Shown piece after piece: positions 19,335-29,154 of a stretch of 64,000 nucleotides of DNA. The notes beneath the pieces were generated by a model that did no database searches, was not told where the DNA came from, and was given only the letters and a program-made list of their open reading frames with translations. The position numbers and the translations under genes were made by a program. Each line of letters opens with the position of its first letter. Positions within the stretch are counted from its first letter, which is position 1. Source of the DNA: Xanthomonas hydrangeae (GTDB taxonomy: Bacteria > Pseudomonadota > Gammaproteobacteria > Xanthomonadales > Xanthomonadaceae); assembly GCA_905142475.1 (NCBI GenBank), contig LR990730.1:3534001-3598000 (forward strand). Reading direction: 5' to 3'.

Positions 19335-19344
19335 GAGCTGCAGG

Positions 19345-19388
19345 CAAAACAATGGCGGCCCGAACTTCGGGCCGCCATTGTTTGTTTG
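19345..19388 (+). terminator. bamA terminator, bidirectional
   Basis: A long near-perfect stem with GGCGGCCCGAA on the left arm and TTCGGGCCGCC on the right, extended by AACAATGG/CCATTGTT and followed by TTTG repeats. It closes the pyrH-bamA series and can also serve the convergent small gene at 19415-19606. Confidence 0.85.
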
Positions 19389-19414
19389 AACTGCTTCCTG
19401 TCTGAAACCCGGAC

Positions 19415-19606
19415 TTAGAAGTAGGTGTTCCAGACGTTGCCCAGGCAGGTGGCGGTGGCGCCCCAGTCGGACGAGTCCACGCACTGGACCTGCTGGTCCC
19501 AGAAGCCCTGAGCGTTGGCGCGCTGTTCTGCGAAGTCGTCGGCCGAGGCACTGGCAACCGCGCCCAGCAGGATCACGCTTCCGAAAATGGAGAGGACAGT
19601 TTTCAT
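19415..19606 (-). CDS. small secreted protein of unknown function
   Basis: 63 residues, convergent with bamA and divergent from lpxD. It starts MKTVLSIFGSVILLGAVASA, a textbook signal peptide (cleavage near ASA-DD), and leaves a mature peptide of about 41 residues rich in Gln, Asn and Trp. Two cysteines flank VDSSDWGATAT and may form a disulphide. AGGA lies 6 nt before the start, which supports translation. I do not recognise the family. It occupies the position where E. coli and many relatives carry skp, but it has no similarity to Skp. Confidence 0.7.
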   Translation of the reverse strand: MKTVLSIFGSVILLGAVASASADDFAEQRANAQGFWDQQVQCVDSSDWGATATCLGNVWNTYF

Positions 19607-19733
19607 ATGCTTTTCCTGGGTTCGCCGCACAGTTGCGGCCCAGCCAGAGATACGCCCGACTGTTTGGCAAACGTTTGGCAACGTTTTTTTTCCGTAAAAC
19701 CAGCCACTTACTGTTTACGCGAGGTTCACCCTG

Positions 19734-20747
19734 ATGCGCTTGACCGCCAGTGCGATTGCCGAACAATTTGGGTTGACCGTCGTTGGCGACGGCACCACCG
19801 AAGTCACCGGTGTCGCCACCCTGGCGCATGCCGGCGCGGGGCAGCTGAGCTTCCTGTCCAACCCACGCTATCGGCCGCAGCTGGCTGATACCCAGGCAGC
19901 CATCGTTGTCCTGCGTGCCGACGATGCGCAAGCCGCGCGCGGCACTGCGTTGGTCGCCAAGGATCCCTATACCGCGTTCGCCAAGATCGCCGCCTTGTTC
20001 GATGTGGCGCCGGTGCGCGAACCGGGCATCCATCCCTTGGCGGTGATCGACCCCACCGCACAGGTCTCGCCGAGCGCGCATGTCGGCCCGTTCGTCAGCA
20101 TCGGCGCGCGCAGCCGCGTGGGCGATGGCTGCGTGATCGGCACCGGCAGCATCATCGGCGAAGACTGCGTGGTGGACGATGGCAGCGAACTGATCGCCCG
20201 CGTCACCCTGGTGACCCGCGTGCGCCTGGGCAGGCGGGTGCGCATTCACCCCGGCGCGGTGATCGGCGCCGACGGTTTCGGCCTGGCGATGGATGCCGGC
20301 CACTGGATCAAGGTGCCGCAACTGGGCGGTGTGGCGATCGGCGACGATTGCGAGATCGGCGCCAACACCTGCATCGACCGCGGCGCGCTGGAAGACACCG
20401 TGCTGGAAGAAGACGTGCGCGTGGATAACCTGGTACAGATTGCGCACAACTGCCATATCGGTGCGCATAGCGCGATCGCCGGCTGCACCGGCATTGCCGG
20501 CAGCGCCAAGATCGGCCGTTACTGTCTGCTCGGCGGCCACGTCGGCGTGGTCGGGCATCTGGAGATCTGCGACAAGGTCGTGATCACCGGCAAATCGGTG
20601 GTGCGCAATTCCATCCATGCGCCGGGCGAGTATTCGTCCGGCACCCCTCTCACCGACAATCGCACGTGGCGCAAGAATGCCGCGCGCTTCAAACAACTCG
20701 ATGTGCTGGCAAGGCGCATTCTGGCTGTGGGCAAGGAGAAAGAATGA
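19734..20747 (+). CDS. lpxD: UDP-3-O-(3-hydroxyacyl)glucosamine N-acyltransferase
   Basis: Third step of lipid A synthesis: transfers a 3-hydroxyacyl chain from ACP to the amino group of UDP-3-O-acylglucosamine. 337 residues. The N-terminal uridine-binding domain (SFLSNPRYRPQL) is followed by a left-handed beta-helix of hexapeptide repeats from about residue 100 to 300, including the catalytic His in the VQIAHNCHIG coil, and a C-terminal helical tail. fabZ overlaps its stop by 4 nt. No skp lies upstream. Confidence 0.97.
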   Translation: MRLTASAIAEQFGLTVVGDGTTEVTGVATLAHAGAGQLSFLSNPRYRPQLADTQAAIVVLRADDAQAARGTALVAKDPYTAFAKIAALFDVAPVREPGIHPLAVIDPTAQVSPSAHVGPFVSIGARSRVGDGCVIGTGSIIGEDCVVDDGSELIARVTLVTRVRLGRRVRIHPGAVIGADGFGLAMDAGHWIKVPQLGGVAIGDDCEIGANTCIDRGALEDTVLEEDVRVDNLVQIAHNCHIGAHSAIAGCTGIAGSAKIGRYCLLGGHVGVVGHLEICDKVVITGKSVVRNSIHAPGEYSSGTPLTDNRTWRKNAARFKQLDVLARRILAVGKEKE

Positions 20748-21202
20748 GTCACCCCACGTATGAGCTGCCGATCGACGTCAGTCAGATCCAGACGCTGCTC
20801 CCGCACCGCTACCCGTTTCTGCTGGTCGACCGGGTCCTCGAACTCGATCTGGAAACCAAGTGGATCGTGGCGCAGAAGAACGTCACCATCAACGAACCGT
20901 TCTTCCAGGGCCACTTCCCGAACCGTCCGGTGATGCCGGGCGTGCTGATCATCGAGGCACTGGCGCAGGTCGGTGGCGTGATGACCCAACTCGGCTTGGG
21001 CCGCGATGCGCTGTCGCAATTGTTCTACATGGTCAAGGTCGACAACGCCCGCTTCAACAAGCAGGTGATCCCGGGCGATGTGTTGATCATGGAGGTGAAG
21101 ATGAAGCGCCTGATCCGTAACGTGGGATGCTTCTACGGCGAGGCCAAGGTCGATGGCGAAGTGGTGGCCAGTGCCGAGGTGATGTGCGCCGGCGCCAGGT
21201 AA
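20744..21202 (+). CDS. fabZ: 3-hydroxyacyl-ACP dehydratase FabZ
   Basis: Dehydrates 3-hydroxyacyl-ACP in fatty-acid elongation and competes with LpxA/LpxD for the same substrate. 152 residues, hot-dog fold. The catalytic His57 ([12 protein letters not shown]) and Glu71 (IIEALAQ) are present, as is the [12 protein letters not shown]-terminal signature. GGAGAAAG precedes the start, which overlaps lpxD by ATGA. The co-operonic location with lpxD and lpxA balances phospholipid and lipid A production. Confidence 0.98.
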   Translation: MSHPTYELPIDVSQIQTLLPHRYPFLLVDRVLELDLETKWIVAQKNVTINEPFFQGHFPNRPVMPGVLIIEALAQVGGVMTQLGLGRDALSQLFYMVKVDNARFNKQVIPGDVLIMEVKMKRLIRNVGCFYGEAKVDGEVVASAEVMCAGAR

Positions 21203-21227
21203 TAACCCGCTTTCGGAGTAAGACACG

Positions 21228-22019
21228 ATGCGTGATTCGACACCTTTGATTCATCCCACGGCGGTCATCGATCCCTCGGCAACGCTGGCAGACGACGTCC
21301 GTGTCGGCGCGTTTTCGCTGATCGGCGCCGATGTGGAGATCGGCGCGGGCACCGAGGTCGGGCCGCATTGCTCGATCCATGGCCCGACCCGGATCGGCCG
21401 CAATAACCGCTTCATCGGCCACGCGGCGATCGGCGGCGAGCCGCAGGACAAGAAGTACGCCGGCGAGCGCACCGAACTGGTGATCGGGCACGGCAATGTG
21501 ATCCGCGAATTCGTCACCATCAATCGCGGTACCGGCGGCGGTGGCGGCATCACCGTGGTCGGCGACGACAACTGGATGCTGGCCTACACGCACGTGGCGC
21601 ACGACTGCCATGTGGGCAACCACTGCGTGTTTTCCAACAACACCACGCTGGCCGGCCACGTGACCGTGGGCGACTACGTGATCATCAGCGGCTTTGCCGG
21701 CGCGCATCAGTTCTGCCGGATCGGCGCGCACGCCTTCCTGGGCATGGGCGCGCTGACCAATGGCGACGTACCGCCGTTCACCATGGTCGGCAGCGAATCG
21801 CTGGGCCGCCCACGCGGCATCAACAGCGAAGGGCTCAAGCGCCGCGGCTTCGATGCCGAGCGCATCACCGCGATCAAGCGCGCCTACCGCACGCTGTACG
21901 TCGCCGGCCTGCCGCTGAGCGAGGCCAAACTGCAGCTGGCCGAACAGGCCAAGAGCAGCGAGGACGTGCGCGGGTTGCTCGAGTTCATCGAGGCGGCGGA
22001 AAGGCCGTTGTTGCGATGA
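21228..22019 (+). CDS. lpxA: UDP-N-acetylglucosamine acyltransferase
   Basis: First committed enzyme of lipid A synthesis; moves a 3-hydroxyacyl chain to the 3-OH of UDP-GlcNAc. 263 residues. A hexapeptide-repeat beta-helix fills residues 1-190. The catalytic histidine lies in [11 protein letters not shown], with NNTTLAGHV and [12 protein letters not shown] on later coils. A helical C-terminal domain follows. The stop codon overlaps the lpxB start by 4 nt. Confidence 0.98.
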   Translation: MRDSTPLIHPTAVIDPSATLADDVRVGAFSLIGADVEIGAGTEVGPHCSIHGPTRIGRNNRFIGHAAIGGEPQDKKYAGERTELVIGHGNVIREFVTINRGTGGGGGITVVGDDNWMLAYTHVAHDCHVGNHCVFSNNTTLAGHVTVGDYVIISGFAGAHQFCRIGAHAFLGMGALTNGDVPPFTMVGSESLGRPRGINSEGLKRRGFDAERITAIKRAYRTLYVAGLPLSEAKLQLAEQAKSSEDVRGLLEFIEAAERPLLR

Positions 22020-23335
22020 CGGGAATCGGGAATCGGGAGTCGGGAATCGATGCAGGCGCGCACGACGACGCGTCTGTCGTCGGCCACCCGACGGCACTGC
22101 CGATTCCCCATTCCCCACTCCCGATTCCCAGCGCGCGCGAGCGCGCTCCGCGCATCGCGCTGATTGCCGGCGAAGCTTCCGGCGACATCCTGGGTGCCGG
22201 GTTGATCGATGAATTGCGCCGCCGTTATCCGACTGCCGAATTCGTCGGCATCGGTGGCGATGCGATGCGTGGCGCCGGCTGCCAGACCTGGTTCGATGCC
22301 AGCGAGCTGGCGGTGATGGGCCTGACCGAAGTGCTGCAGCATCTGCCGCGGCTGTTGAAGCTGCGCCGCGCCTTCCGCGAGCGCGTGCTGGCCTGGAAGC
22401 CGGATGTGTTCATCGGCATCGACGCGCCCGACTTCAATCTTTCGGTCGAGCGCTGGCTCAAGCAGCGTGGCGTGCGCACCGTGCATTACGTCAGTCCCTC
22501 GGTGTGGGCATGGCGCGAGAAGCGCGCGGAAAAGATCGGTGCCAGCGCCGACCTGGTGCTGTGCCTGTTTCCGATGGAGCCGCCGATCTACGCCCGGCAC
22601 GGCATCGATGCGCGGTTTGTCGGCCACCCGATGGCCGACGATATCGCCTACCAGGCCGATCGCGCGGCCGCGCGCGCCAAGTTGGGCCTGTCTGCCTCCA
22701 GCACCGTGCTGGCGGTGTTGCCAGGTAGCCGGCATGGCGAAATCAGCAAGCTCGGCGATACGTTTTTCCAGGCCGCCTGGCTGGTGTCCGAACATCTGCC
22801 CAACCTGCATGTGCTGGTACCGGCAGCCAACCCTGGCTGCAAGCAATTGCTGGCCGAACAGCTGTCGCACTCGTCGCTGCCGGTGCTGCGTTCGCACCTG
22901 CTCGACGGCCAGGCGCGCACCGCGATGCTGGCTGCCGACGTGGTGTTGCTGGCCTCCGGCACCGCCACGCTGGAGGCGATGCTGGTCAAGCGCCCGATGG
23001 TGGTCGGCTACAAGGTCGCCCCGCTCACTTACCGCATCGTCAAGACGCTGGGCCTGCTCAAGGTCAACCGCTATGCGCTGCCCAACATCCTTGCCAACGA
23101 CGATCTGGCGCCCGAGCTGATGCAGGACGAGTGCACCCCGGAGCGCCTGTGCGTGGCCCTGCTGGACTGGTTCAAGCACCCGGAGAAAGTCGCCGCGCTG
23201 CAGCCGCGGTATCTGGCCCTGCACGCGGAGCTGCGCCGCGACGCATCGGCACGCGCGGCCGATGCGGTGGCTGGGCTGCTGATGCAGCCGGAATCGGGAA
23301 TCGGGAATCGGGAATCGGCAGGAGCCGGGTCGTGA
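22016..23335 (+). CDS. lpxB: lipid A disaccharide synthase
   Basis: Peripheral membrane GT-B glycosyltransferase joining UDP-2,3-diacylglucosamine to lipid X. 439 residues. The family proper starts at about residue 44 ([19 protein letters not shown]) and continues intact through [21 protein letters not shown] and the [13 protein letters not shown] motif. About 40 extra N-terminal residues (beginning TGIGNRESG, later [11 protein letters not shown]) are encoded by an inverted pair of heptad repeats. No other start codon lies between them and the core, so this stretch must be translated. The C-terminus (ESGIGNRES) is again repeat-encoded. The start is coupled to lpxA by ATGA. Confidence 0.96.
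   Translation: MTGIGNRESGIDAGAHDDASVVGHPTALPIPHSPLPIPSARERAPRIALIAGEASGDILGAGLIDELRRRYPTAEFVGIGGDAMRGAGCQTWFDASELAVMGLTEVLQHLPRLLKLRRAFRERVLAWKPDVFIGIDAPDFNLSVERWLKQRGVRTVHYVSPSVWAWREKRAEKIGASADLVLCLFPMEPPIYARHGIDARFVGHPMADDIAYQADRAAARAKLGLSASSTVLAVLPGSRHGEISKLGDTFFQAAWLVSEHLPNLHVLVPAANPGCKQLLAEQLSHSSLPVLRSHLLDGQARTAMLAADVVLLASGTATLEAMLVKRPMVVGYKVAPLTYRIVKTLGLLKVNRYALPNILANDDLAPELMQDECTPERLCVALLDWFKHPEKVAALQPRYLALHAELRRDASARAADAVAGLLMQPESGIGNRESAGAGS
22021..22129. repeat. inverted heptad-repeat pair inside lpxB 5' end
   Basis: Left arm 22021-22049 (GGGAATC units) and right arm 22101-22129 (GATTCCC units) are 29 nt each, complementary with about five mismatches, and separated by 51 nt. The pair starts 2 nt after the lpxB start codon, is in frame, and supplies the first 38 codons. 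Confidence 0.85.
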
Positions 23336-23421
23336 AGCGCTTAACTTCCCACGGTGCCGTTCTCGTTCCGACGGCGCAGGACGCGCTCTTTCACGATTCC
23401 CTAGTCCCGATTCCCGATTCG
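23290..23421. repeat. inverted heptad-repeat pair spanning lpxB end and rnhB start
   Basis: Left arm 23290-23318 encodes the last residues of LpxB. Right arm 23394-23421 encodes part of the RnhB N-terminus (LVPIPDSR). The lpxB stop and rnhB start lie in the 75-nt loop between the arms. Confidence 0.85.
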
Positions 23422-24060
23422 CGTTTGATTGCCGGTGTCGACGAAGCGGGCCGCGGCCCGCTTGCCGGGCCGGTGGCGGTGGCGGCGGTGGTGTTCGACC
23501 CGAGCAAGCCGCGCATCAACGGGCTGGACGATTCCAAGCAGCTGAGCGCGCAGCGGCGCGAGCAGTTGTACGCGCGCATCGTCGAGCGGGCGCTGGCCTG
23601 GTCGGTGGTCTTGATCGACAGCGAAGAGATCGACCGCATCAACATCTACCAGGCGACCATGCTGGGCATGCGCCGCGCGGTGGAAGGGGTGGCGCATGTG
23701 GCCGGATTCGCGCGTATCGACGGCAACCGCGTGCCCAAAGGGCTGCCCTGCCCGGCCGAGGCCTTGATCGGTGGCGATGCGCTCGACCGCGCCATCATGG
23801 CCGCCTCGATCGTGGCCAAGGTCACCCGCGACCGTTTGATGCATGAGTTGCACGCGCAGCATCCGGAATACCGCTTCGACCAGCACAAGGGCTACGCCAC
23901 GCCGGTGCATCTGGCCGCGCTGCAGACCCACGGGCCCTGCCCGCAGCATCGCCGCAGTTTCGCACCGGTGCGGCGTGCGCTGGGGATCGAGACCGCCGCC
24001 CCGTCGAACTGGGACGTGCCCTGCGTGGCCCCTGCCGATGGCCTGCTGCTGGCCGACTGA
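23332..24060 (+). CDS. rnhB: ribonuclease HII
   Basis: Removes RNA from RNA-DNA hybrids, including single ribonucleotides in DNA. 242 residues from GTG 23332, which overlaps the lpxB stop (GTGA). The catalytic core begins at about residue 32 ([15 protein letters not shown], the first two acidic residues). It continues with DDSKQLS, the Asp of RIDGNRVP and [11 protein letters not shown]. The 31-residue N-terminal extension contains a heptad-repeat-encoded stretch and is not needed by the fold. The C-terminus ([11 protein letters not shown]) is also extended. The order lpxB-rnhB-dnaE is standard. Confidence 0.95.
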   Translation: MKRLTSHGAVLVPTAQDALFHDSLVPIPDSRLIAGVDEAGRGPLAGPVAVAAVVFDPSKPRINGLDDSKQLSAQRREQLYARIVERALAWSVVLIDSEEIDRINIYQATMLGMRRAVEGVAHVAGFARIDGNRVPKGLPCPAEALIGGDALDRAIMAASIVAKVTRDRLMHELHAQHPEYRFDQHKGYATPVHLAALQTHGPCPQHRRSFAPVRRALGIETAAPSNWDVPCVAPADGLLLAD

Positions 24061-24355
24061 CCGAGCGCAGTCCAGGGGATCCAGGAGACCTGGCCCGATA
24101 TCGGTGCCATCCATCCGCGCGCATGCGGGCCGGTTGGGCACTGGCTTCGAACAGCGCGCGTTGCACTCGCGCAGCCCCGCACGCCCCCCGATCCGCGCAA
24201 TCGCCATCGCTGCCCTCCATGCAGCTAGCCAAACCCTGAATCGGCTGCACCGGCCAGCCCCCGTGGCGTCTGGCCGCAGCCCTGCGCCGGTGCTGTCAAG
24301 CCTTGTTCGACCCGACCGCGCTCGCTACCCTGACCACGCATTATTCCGGTCTCGC

Positions 24356-27300
24356 ATGTCCACTTCCCGCTTCGTCCATCTGCACGTCCACACCGAGTTC
24401 TCGCTGGCGGATTCCACCATCCGCGTGCCCGAGAAACCGGATCAGGCTGACCCGAAAAAGGCCAAGCAGGCCAACCTGCTGAGCCGCGCGGTCGAGCTCG
24501 ACATGCCGGCGCTGGCAGTCACCGACCTCAACAACCTGTTCGCGCTGGTCAAGTTCTACAAGGCCGCCGAAGGCGTCGGCATCAAGCCGATCGCCGGCGC
24601 CGACGTGATGATCGCCACCCCGGACATGACGCCCTGGCGCATGACCCTGCTGTGCCGCGACCGCGAAGGCTACCTGAGCCTGTCTCGGCTGCTCACCCGC
24701 GCCTGGATGGAAGGCCACCGCCCCGAAGGCGGCGTGGCCATCCACCCCGAATGGCTGCAGAGCGGCCACGCCAACCTGTTCGCCCTGGCCGGCCGCGACA
24801 GCCTGGCCGGCCGCCTGTTTTCAGAGGGCCGCGCCGACCTGGCCGAGCAGCAACTGGCCGACTGGCAACGCGTGTTCGGCGATGGCCTGCATCTGGAGCT
24901 CACCCGCACCGGGCGCGAGGGCGAAGAACGCTTCAACCAGTTCGCGCTGCATGCGGCCGGCGTGCGCGGCCTGCCGGTGGTGGCCAGCAACGATGTGCGC
25001 TTCCTGTACGCCAGCGACTTCAATGCGCACGAGGCGCGGGTGTGCATTTCCTCCGGCCGCGTGCTCGACGATCCCAAACGCCCGCGCGAGTACAGCGACC
25101 AGCAGTACCTGAAGTCCGGCGACGAAATGGCCGCGCTGTTCGCCGATGTGCCCGACGCGATCGACAACACGCTGGCGCTGGCGCAGCGCTGCAACATCGA
25201 GATGCGCCTGGGTACCTACTTCCTGCCCGCCTACCCGGTGCCGGAAGACGAGACGCTGGACAGCTGGATCCGCAGCCAGTCGCGCGATGGCCTGGCCGCG
25301 CGCCTGGAAAAGAATCCGATCGCGCCCGGCAAGACCCGCCAGGACTATGTCGACCGGCTGGAATTCGAGCTGGACACCATCATCAAGATGGGCTTCCCCG
25401 GCTACTTCCTGATCGTGGCCGACTTCATCCAGTGGGGCAAGAACCAGGGCATTCCGATCGGCCCGGGCCGCGGTTCCGGTGCCGGCTCGCTGGTGGCGTG
25501 GGCACTGCAGATCACCGACCTGGATCCGCTGCCGTACAACCTGCTGTTCGAGCGCTTCCTCAACCCCGAACGCGTGTCGATGCCCGACTTCGACATCGAC
25601 TTTTGCATGGATCGCCGCGACGAGGTGATCGACTACGTGGCGCGCAAGTACGGGCGCGAACGGGTCAGCCAGATCATCACCTACGGCACCATGGCGGCCA
25701 AGGCGGTGGTGCGCGACGCCGGGCGCGTGCTCGGCTTCAGCTATGGTCTGGTCGACAGCGTCGCCAAGCTGATCCCCAACATCCTGGGCATCACGCTCAA
25801 GGATGCGATGGGCGAAGGCAAGGACTCGGAGATGGCCTCGCCGGACCTGATCCAGCGCTATCAGGTCGAGGACGACGTGCGCGACCTGATGGATCTGGCC
25901 CGTCAGCTCGAGGACCTCACCCGCAACGCCGGCAAGCACGCCGGCGGCGTGGTGATCGCGCCCGAGCCGCTCTCCGAGTTCTGCCCGCTGTTCGCCGAAC
26001 ACGACCAGGATGGACGCGGCAAGAACCAGGTCACCCAATTCGACAAGGACGACGTCGAAGCGGTCGGCCTGGTCAAGTTCGACTTCCTCGGCCTGCGCAC
26101 GCTGACCATCATCGACTGGGCGGTCAAGGCGATCAACGTGCGCCACGCACGCGCCGGCATCGACCCGGTCGACATCAGCGCCATTCCGCTCGACGATGCC
26201 CCCACCTACAAGGGCGTGTTCGCCTCGGGCAATACCGGCGCGGTGTTCCAGTTCGAATCGTCGGGCATGCGCCGCCTGCTCAAGGACGCGCGCCCGGACC
26301 GTTTCGAAGACCTGATCGCGCTGGTGTCGCTGTACCGCCCCGGCCCGATGGACCTGATCCCGGACTTCAACGCGCGTAAGCACGGCCAGCAGGAGATCAT
26401 CTACCCGGATCCGCGTACCGAAGTCATCCTCAAGGACACCTACGGCATCATGGTGTACCAGGAGCAGGTGATGCAGATGGCGCAGATCGTCGGCGATTAT
26501 TCGCTGGGCGGCGCCGACCTGCTGCGCCGCGCGATGGGCAAGAAGGTGCCGGCCGAAATGGCCAAGCACCGCGAGATCTTTCGCGAAGGCGCGGCCAAGG
26601 GCGGGGTGAGCGCGGCCAAGGCCGACGAAATCTTCGACCTGATGGAGAAGTTCGCCGGCTACGGCTTCAACAAGTCGCACGCCGCCGCCTACGCGCTGGT
26701 CAGCTACCAGACCGCATGGCTGAAACGGCATTACCCGGCCGAATTCATGGCCGCGACGCTGTCCTCGGACATGGACAACACCGACAAGGTGGTGGGCTTT
26801 CTCGACGAGGTGCGCAATCTCGGCCTGACCGTCAAGCCGCCGCGCGTCAACGAGTCGGCCTACATGTTCGAGGCCGCCAGCCCGGACACCATCCAGTACG
26901 GCCTGGGCGCGATCAAGGGCGTCGGCCAGGGCGCCTGCGAGGCGATCGTCGAAGAACGTCAGCGCGGCGGCCCCTACACCACCCTGCTGGATTTCTGCAC
27001 GCGCGTAGGCACCGCCAAGCTCAACCGGCGCACGCTGGAAGCGATGATCAACGCCGGCGCGATGGACGGGCTGGGCAAGAACCGCGCCTCGCTGATGCTG
27101 CAGCTGCCGGAAGTGGTCAAGGCCACCGAGCAGTTGGCGCGCGAACGCGCCTCGGGCCAGAACTCGCTGTTCGGCGGGCCGGACCCGAGCGCGCCGGCGC
27201 TGCGTCTGGACCTGCCCGAAAGCAAGGAATGGCCGCTGGGCCAGTTGCTCACCGGCGAGCGCGAAACACTGGGCTTCTATCTCAGCGGTCACCCGTTCGA

Positions 27301-27946
27301 CCCGCACCGCGACGAAGTGCGCGAGCTGGTTGGCTGCGACCTGGGCGCGCTGGAGAAGATCCTCGCCTCGCAACAACGCGGCGGCGGCGGTGGTGGTGGC
27401 GATGGCGAAAAGCGCGCCTGGCGCCCGGAAGTCAGCGCGATCCTGGCCGGCCAGGTGATCGGTGTGCGGCGCAAGGGCGACAGCCAGGTGTTCGTGCAGC
27501 TCGAAGACGGCCGTGGCCGGGTCGAATGCAGCGCGTTCTCCGATGCGATGGCCGAGTTCGGGCATCTGCTCACCCGCGACCGCATCCTGATCGTCAAGGG
27601 CGGCCTGCGCGAAGACGAATTCAACGGCGGCTACAGCCTGCGCATCCGCCAATGCTGGGATTACGAACAGATCTGCGCCGACCACGCACAGCGCCTGTCG
27701 CTGCGCCTGGACCTGCGCGAGAAACAAGCCTGGAAGCGTATCGACGCGCTGCTGGCCAAGCACCGCCCCGGCAAGACCCCCCTGCGCCTGGACCTGCTGC
27801 TGCGCGCCCCGACCGGCGGCGTGGCCGGCATGCTCGACCTAAACGGCAGCCACTCGGTGCGGATCGACCAGCAGCTGATGGACAGCCTGCGCGCCGACCC
27901 CGCGGTGCGGACCTTGAAGATCAAGTACAGCCCTCCGTGGGCTTGA
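24356..27946 (+). CDS. dnaE: DNA polymerase III alpha subunit
   Basis: Catalytic subunit of the replicative polymerase, 1196 residues. The PHP domain starts at [12 protein letters not shown] near the N-terminus. The palm has the PDFDIDFC motif with catalytic Asp411 and Asp413, and [13 protein letters not shown] precedes it. The fingers and beta-clamp/tandem helix-hairpin-helix region ([17 protein letters not shown]) and an OB fold near 1030-1110 follow. A seven-glycine run lies at about 1009-1015, between the helix-hairpin-helix and OB regions. The upstream 295 bp (24061-24355) show no feature I can name. A 35-bp inverted repeat follows the stop. Confidence 0.98.
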   Translation: MSTSRFVHLHVHTEFSLADSTIRVPEKPDQADPKKAKQANLLSRAVELDMPALAVTDLNNLFALVKFYKAAEGVGIKPIAGADVMIATPDMTPWRMTLLCRDREGYLSLSRLLTRAWMEGHRPEGGVAIHPEWLQSGHANLFALAGRDSLAGRLFSEGRADLAEQQLADWQRVFGDGLHLELTRTGREGEERFNQFALHAAGVRGLPVVASNDVRFLYASDFNAHEARVCISSGRVLDDPKRPREYSDQQYLKSGDEMAALFADVPDAIDNTLALAQRCNIEMRLGTYFLPAYPVPEDETLDSWIRSQSRDGLAARLEKNPIAPGKTRQDYVDRLEFELDTIIKMGFPGYFLIVADFIQWGKNQGIPIGPGRGSGAGSLVAWALQITDLDPLPYNLLFERFLNPERVSMPDFDIDFCMDRRDEVIDYVARKYGRERVSQIITYGTMAAKAVVRDAGRVLGFSYGLVDSVAKLIPNILGITLKDAMGEGKDSEMASPDLIQRYQVEDDVRDLMDLARQLEDLTRNAGKHAGGVVIAPEPLSEFCPLFAEHDQDGRGKNQVTQFDKDDVEAVGLVKFDFLGLRTLTIIDWAVKAINVRHARAGIDPVDISAIPLDDAPTYKGVFASGNTGAVFQFESSGMRRLLKDARPDRFEDLIALVSLYRPGPMDLIPDFNARKHGQQEIIYPDPRTEVILKDTYGIMVYQEQVMQMAQIVGDYSLGGADLLRRAMGKKVPAEMAKHREIFREGAAKGGVSAAKADEIFDLMEKFAGYGFNKSHAAAYALVSYQTAWLKRHYPAEFMAATLSSDMDNTDKVVGFLDEVRNLGLTVKPPRVNESAYMFEAASPDTIQYGLGAIKGVGQGACEAIVEERQRGGPYTTLLDFCTRVGTAKLNRRTLEAMINAGAMDGLGKNRASLMLQLPEVVKATEQLARERASGQNSLFGGPDPSAPALRLDLPESKEWPLGQLLTGERETLGFYLSGHPFDPHRDEVRELVGCDLGALEKILASQQRGGGGGGGDGEKRAWRPEVSAILAGQVIGVRRKGDSQVFVQLEDGRGRVECSAFSDAMAEFGHLLTRDRILIVKGGLREDEFNGGYSLRIRQCWDYEQICADHAQRLSLRLDLREKQAWKRIDALLAKHRPGKTPLRLDLLLRAPTGGVAGMLDLNGSHSVRIDQQLMDSLRADPAVRTLKIKYSPPWA

Positions 27947-27948
27947 GG

Positions 27949-28048
27949 GGCGGGGATTGGGCATTCGGGATTCGGGATTGGCAACAGCAACCCGAACGCA
28001 GCAGCGCCGCTTTTGCCAATCCCGAATCCCGACTCCCGAATCCCCGCC
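27949..28048. repeat. long inverted heptad-repeat pair between dnaE and accA
   Basis: 35-nt arms (27949-27983 and 28014-28048), both bounded by GGCGGGGATT and complementary with only a few mismatches, separated by 30 nt. As RNA this is a long stem that begins 2 nt after the dnaE stop and could act as a terminator or stability element. There is no T-tract. Confidence 0.8.
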
Positions 28049-28121
28049 ACCGAACGGCCCCGTACGGGCCGAAGGCAGCGCTTCAGCTACACTCCCCGCC
28101 TTACGTCGACGACACCACTGC

Positions 28122-29081
28122 ATGAATCCTAACTACCTCGACTTCGAGCAACCCATCGCCGATCTGGAAGCAAAGATCCAGGAACTGCGCAAGGCCAGCA
28201 CCGGTCCTGCAGTCAACGTGGACACCGAGGTGCGTGCGCTGCGCGACAAGCTGCGCGTGCGTACCGCACAGATCTTCCGCGACCTGTCGGCCTGGCAGGT
28301 CTCGCAGCTGGCGCGCCACCCGCAGCGCCCGTACACGCTGGACTACATCAACACCATCTGCGACGAATTCCAGGAACTGGCCGGCGACCGTGCCTATGCC
28401 GACGACAAGGCGATCGTCGGTGGCCTGGGCCGCATCGACGGCCGCGCGGTGGTGATCATCGGCCACCAGAAGGGCCGCGACACCAAGAGCAAGGTCGCCC
28501 GCAATTTCGGCATGCCGCGCCCGGAGGGCTACCGCAAGGCGCTGCGCCTGATGAAGCTGGCCGAGCGTTTCCGCCTGCCGCTGCTGACCTTTATCGACAC
28601 CCCGGGCGCCTACCCGGGCATCGGCGCCGAGGAGCGCGGCCAGTCCGAAGCGATCGCGCGCAACCTGCTGGAGATGGCCGAGCTGAAGATCCCGGTGATC
28701 TGCACCGTGATCGGCGAAGGCGGCTCCGGCGGCGCGCTGGCGATCGGCGTGGGCGACCGCACCTTGATGCTGGAATACGGCACCTATTCGGTGATTTCGC
28801 CAGAAGGCTGCGCCTCGATCCTGTGGAAGGACGCGGCCAAGGCCAAGGACGCTGCCGAGCAGCTCGGCCTCACCGCCAAGCGCCTGAAGGGCCTGGGCCT
28901 GGTCGACAAGGTGATCCGCGAACCCACCGGTGGCGCGCACCGCAATCCCGAGCAGATGGGCAAGCGCCTGAAAGCGGTGCTGCTCAACGAGCTGGACGCG
29001 CTGGAAAAGATCCCGGTCGACGCCCTGCTGCAGCAGCGTTACGAGCGCCTGCGCAGCTACGGCGCTTACGAAGGCAATTGA
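28122..29081 (+). CDS. accA: acetyl-CoA carboxylase carboxyltransferase alpha subunit
   Basis: With AccD transfers carboxyl from biotin to acetyl-CoA, making malonyl-CoA for fatty acids. 319 residues, full length. Family features seen are [15 protein letters not shown] at the start, GRPE-like [12 protein letters not shown], the oxyanion region [23 protein letters not shown], and [15 protein letters not shown]. It lies downstream of dnaE as in E. coli, separated by 175 bp with an inverted repeat. Confidence 0.98.
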   Translation: MNPNYLDFEQPIADLEAKIQELRKASTGPAVNVDTEVRALRDKLRVRTAQIFRDLSAWQVSQLARHPQRPYTLDYINTICDEFQELAGDRAYADDKAIVGGLGRIDGRAVVIIGHQKGRDTKSKVARNFGMPRPEGYRKALRLMKLAERFRLPLLTFIDTPGAYPGIGAEERGQSEAIARNLLEMAELKIPVICTVIGEGGSGGALAIGVGDRTLMLEYGTYSVISPEGCASILWKDAAKAKDAAEQLGLTAKRLKGLGLVDKVIREPTGGAHRNPEQMGKRLKAVLLNELDALEKIPVDALLQQRYERLRSYGAYEGN

Positions 29082-29154
29082 TCGGCGACGGACTCACGAT
29101 GGCGCAGAGCGCGCCATCGCACCGCCAGGCACGCATGAAAAGGATGTCCGCACA

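Noticed and set aside
24821-27763. Very long open frame antisense to dnaE (980 codons)
   Set aside because: A high-G+C shadow of an essential gene: the codon composition is biased to His, Gln, Ala and Arg and no domain is seen.
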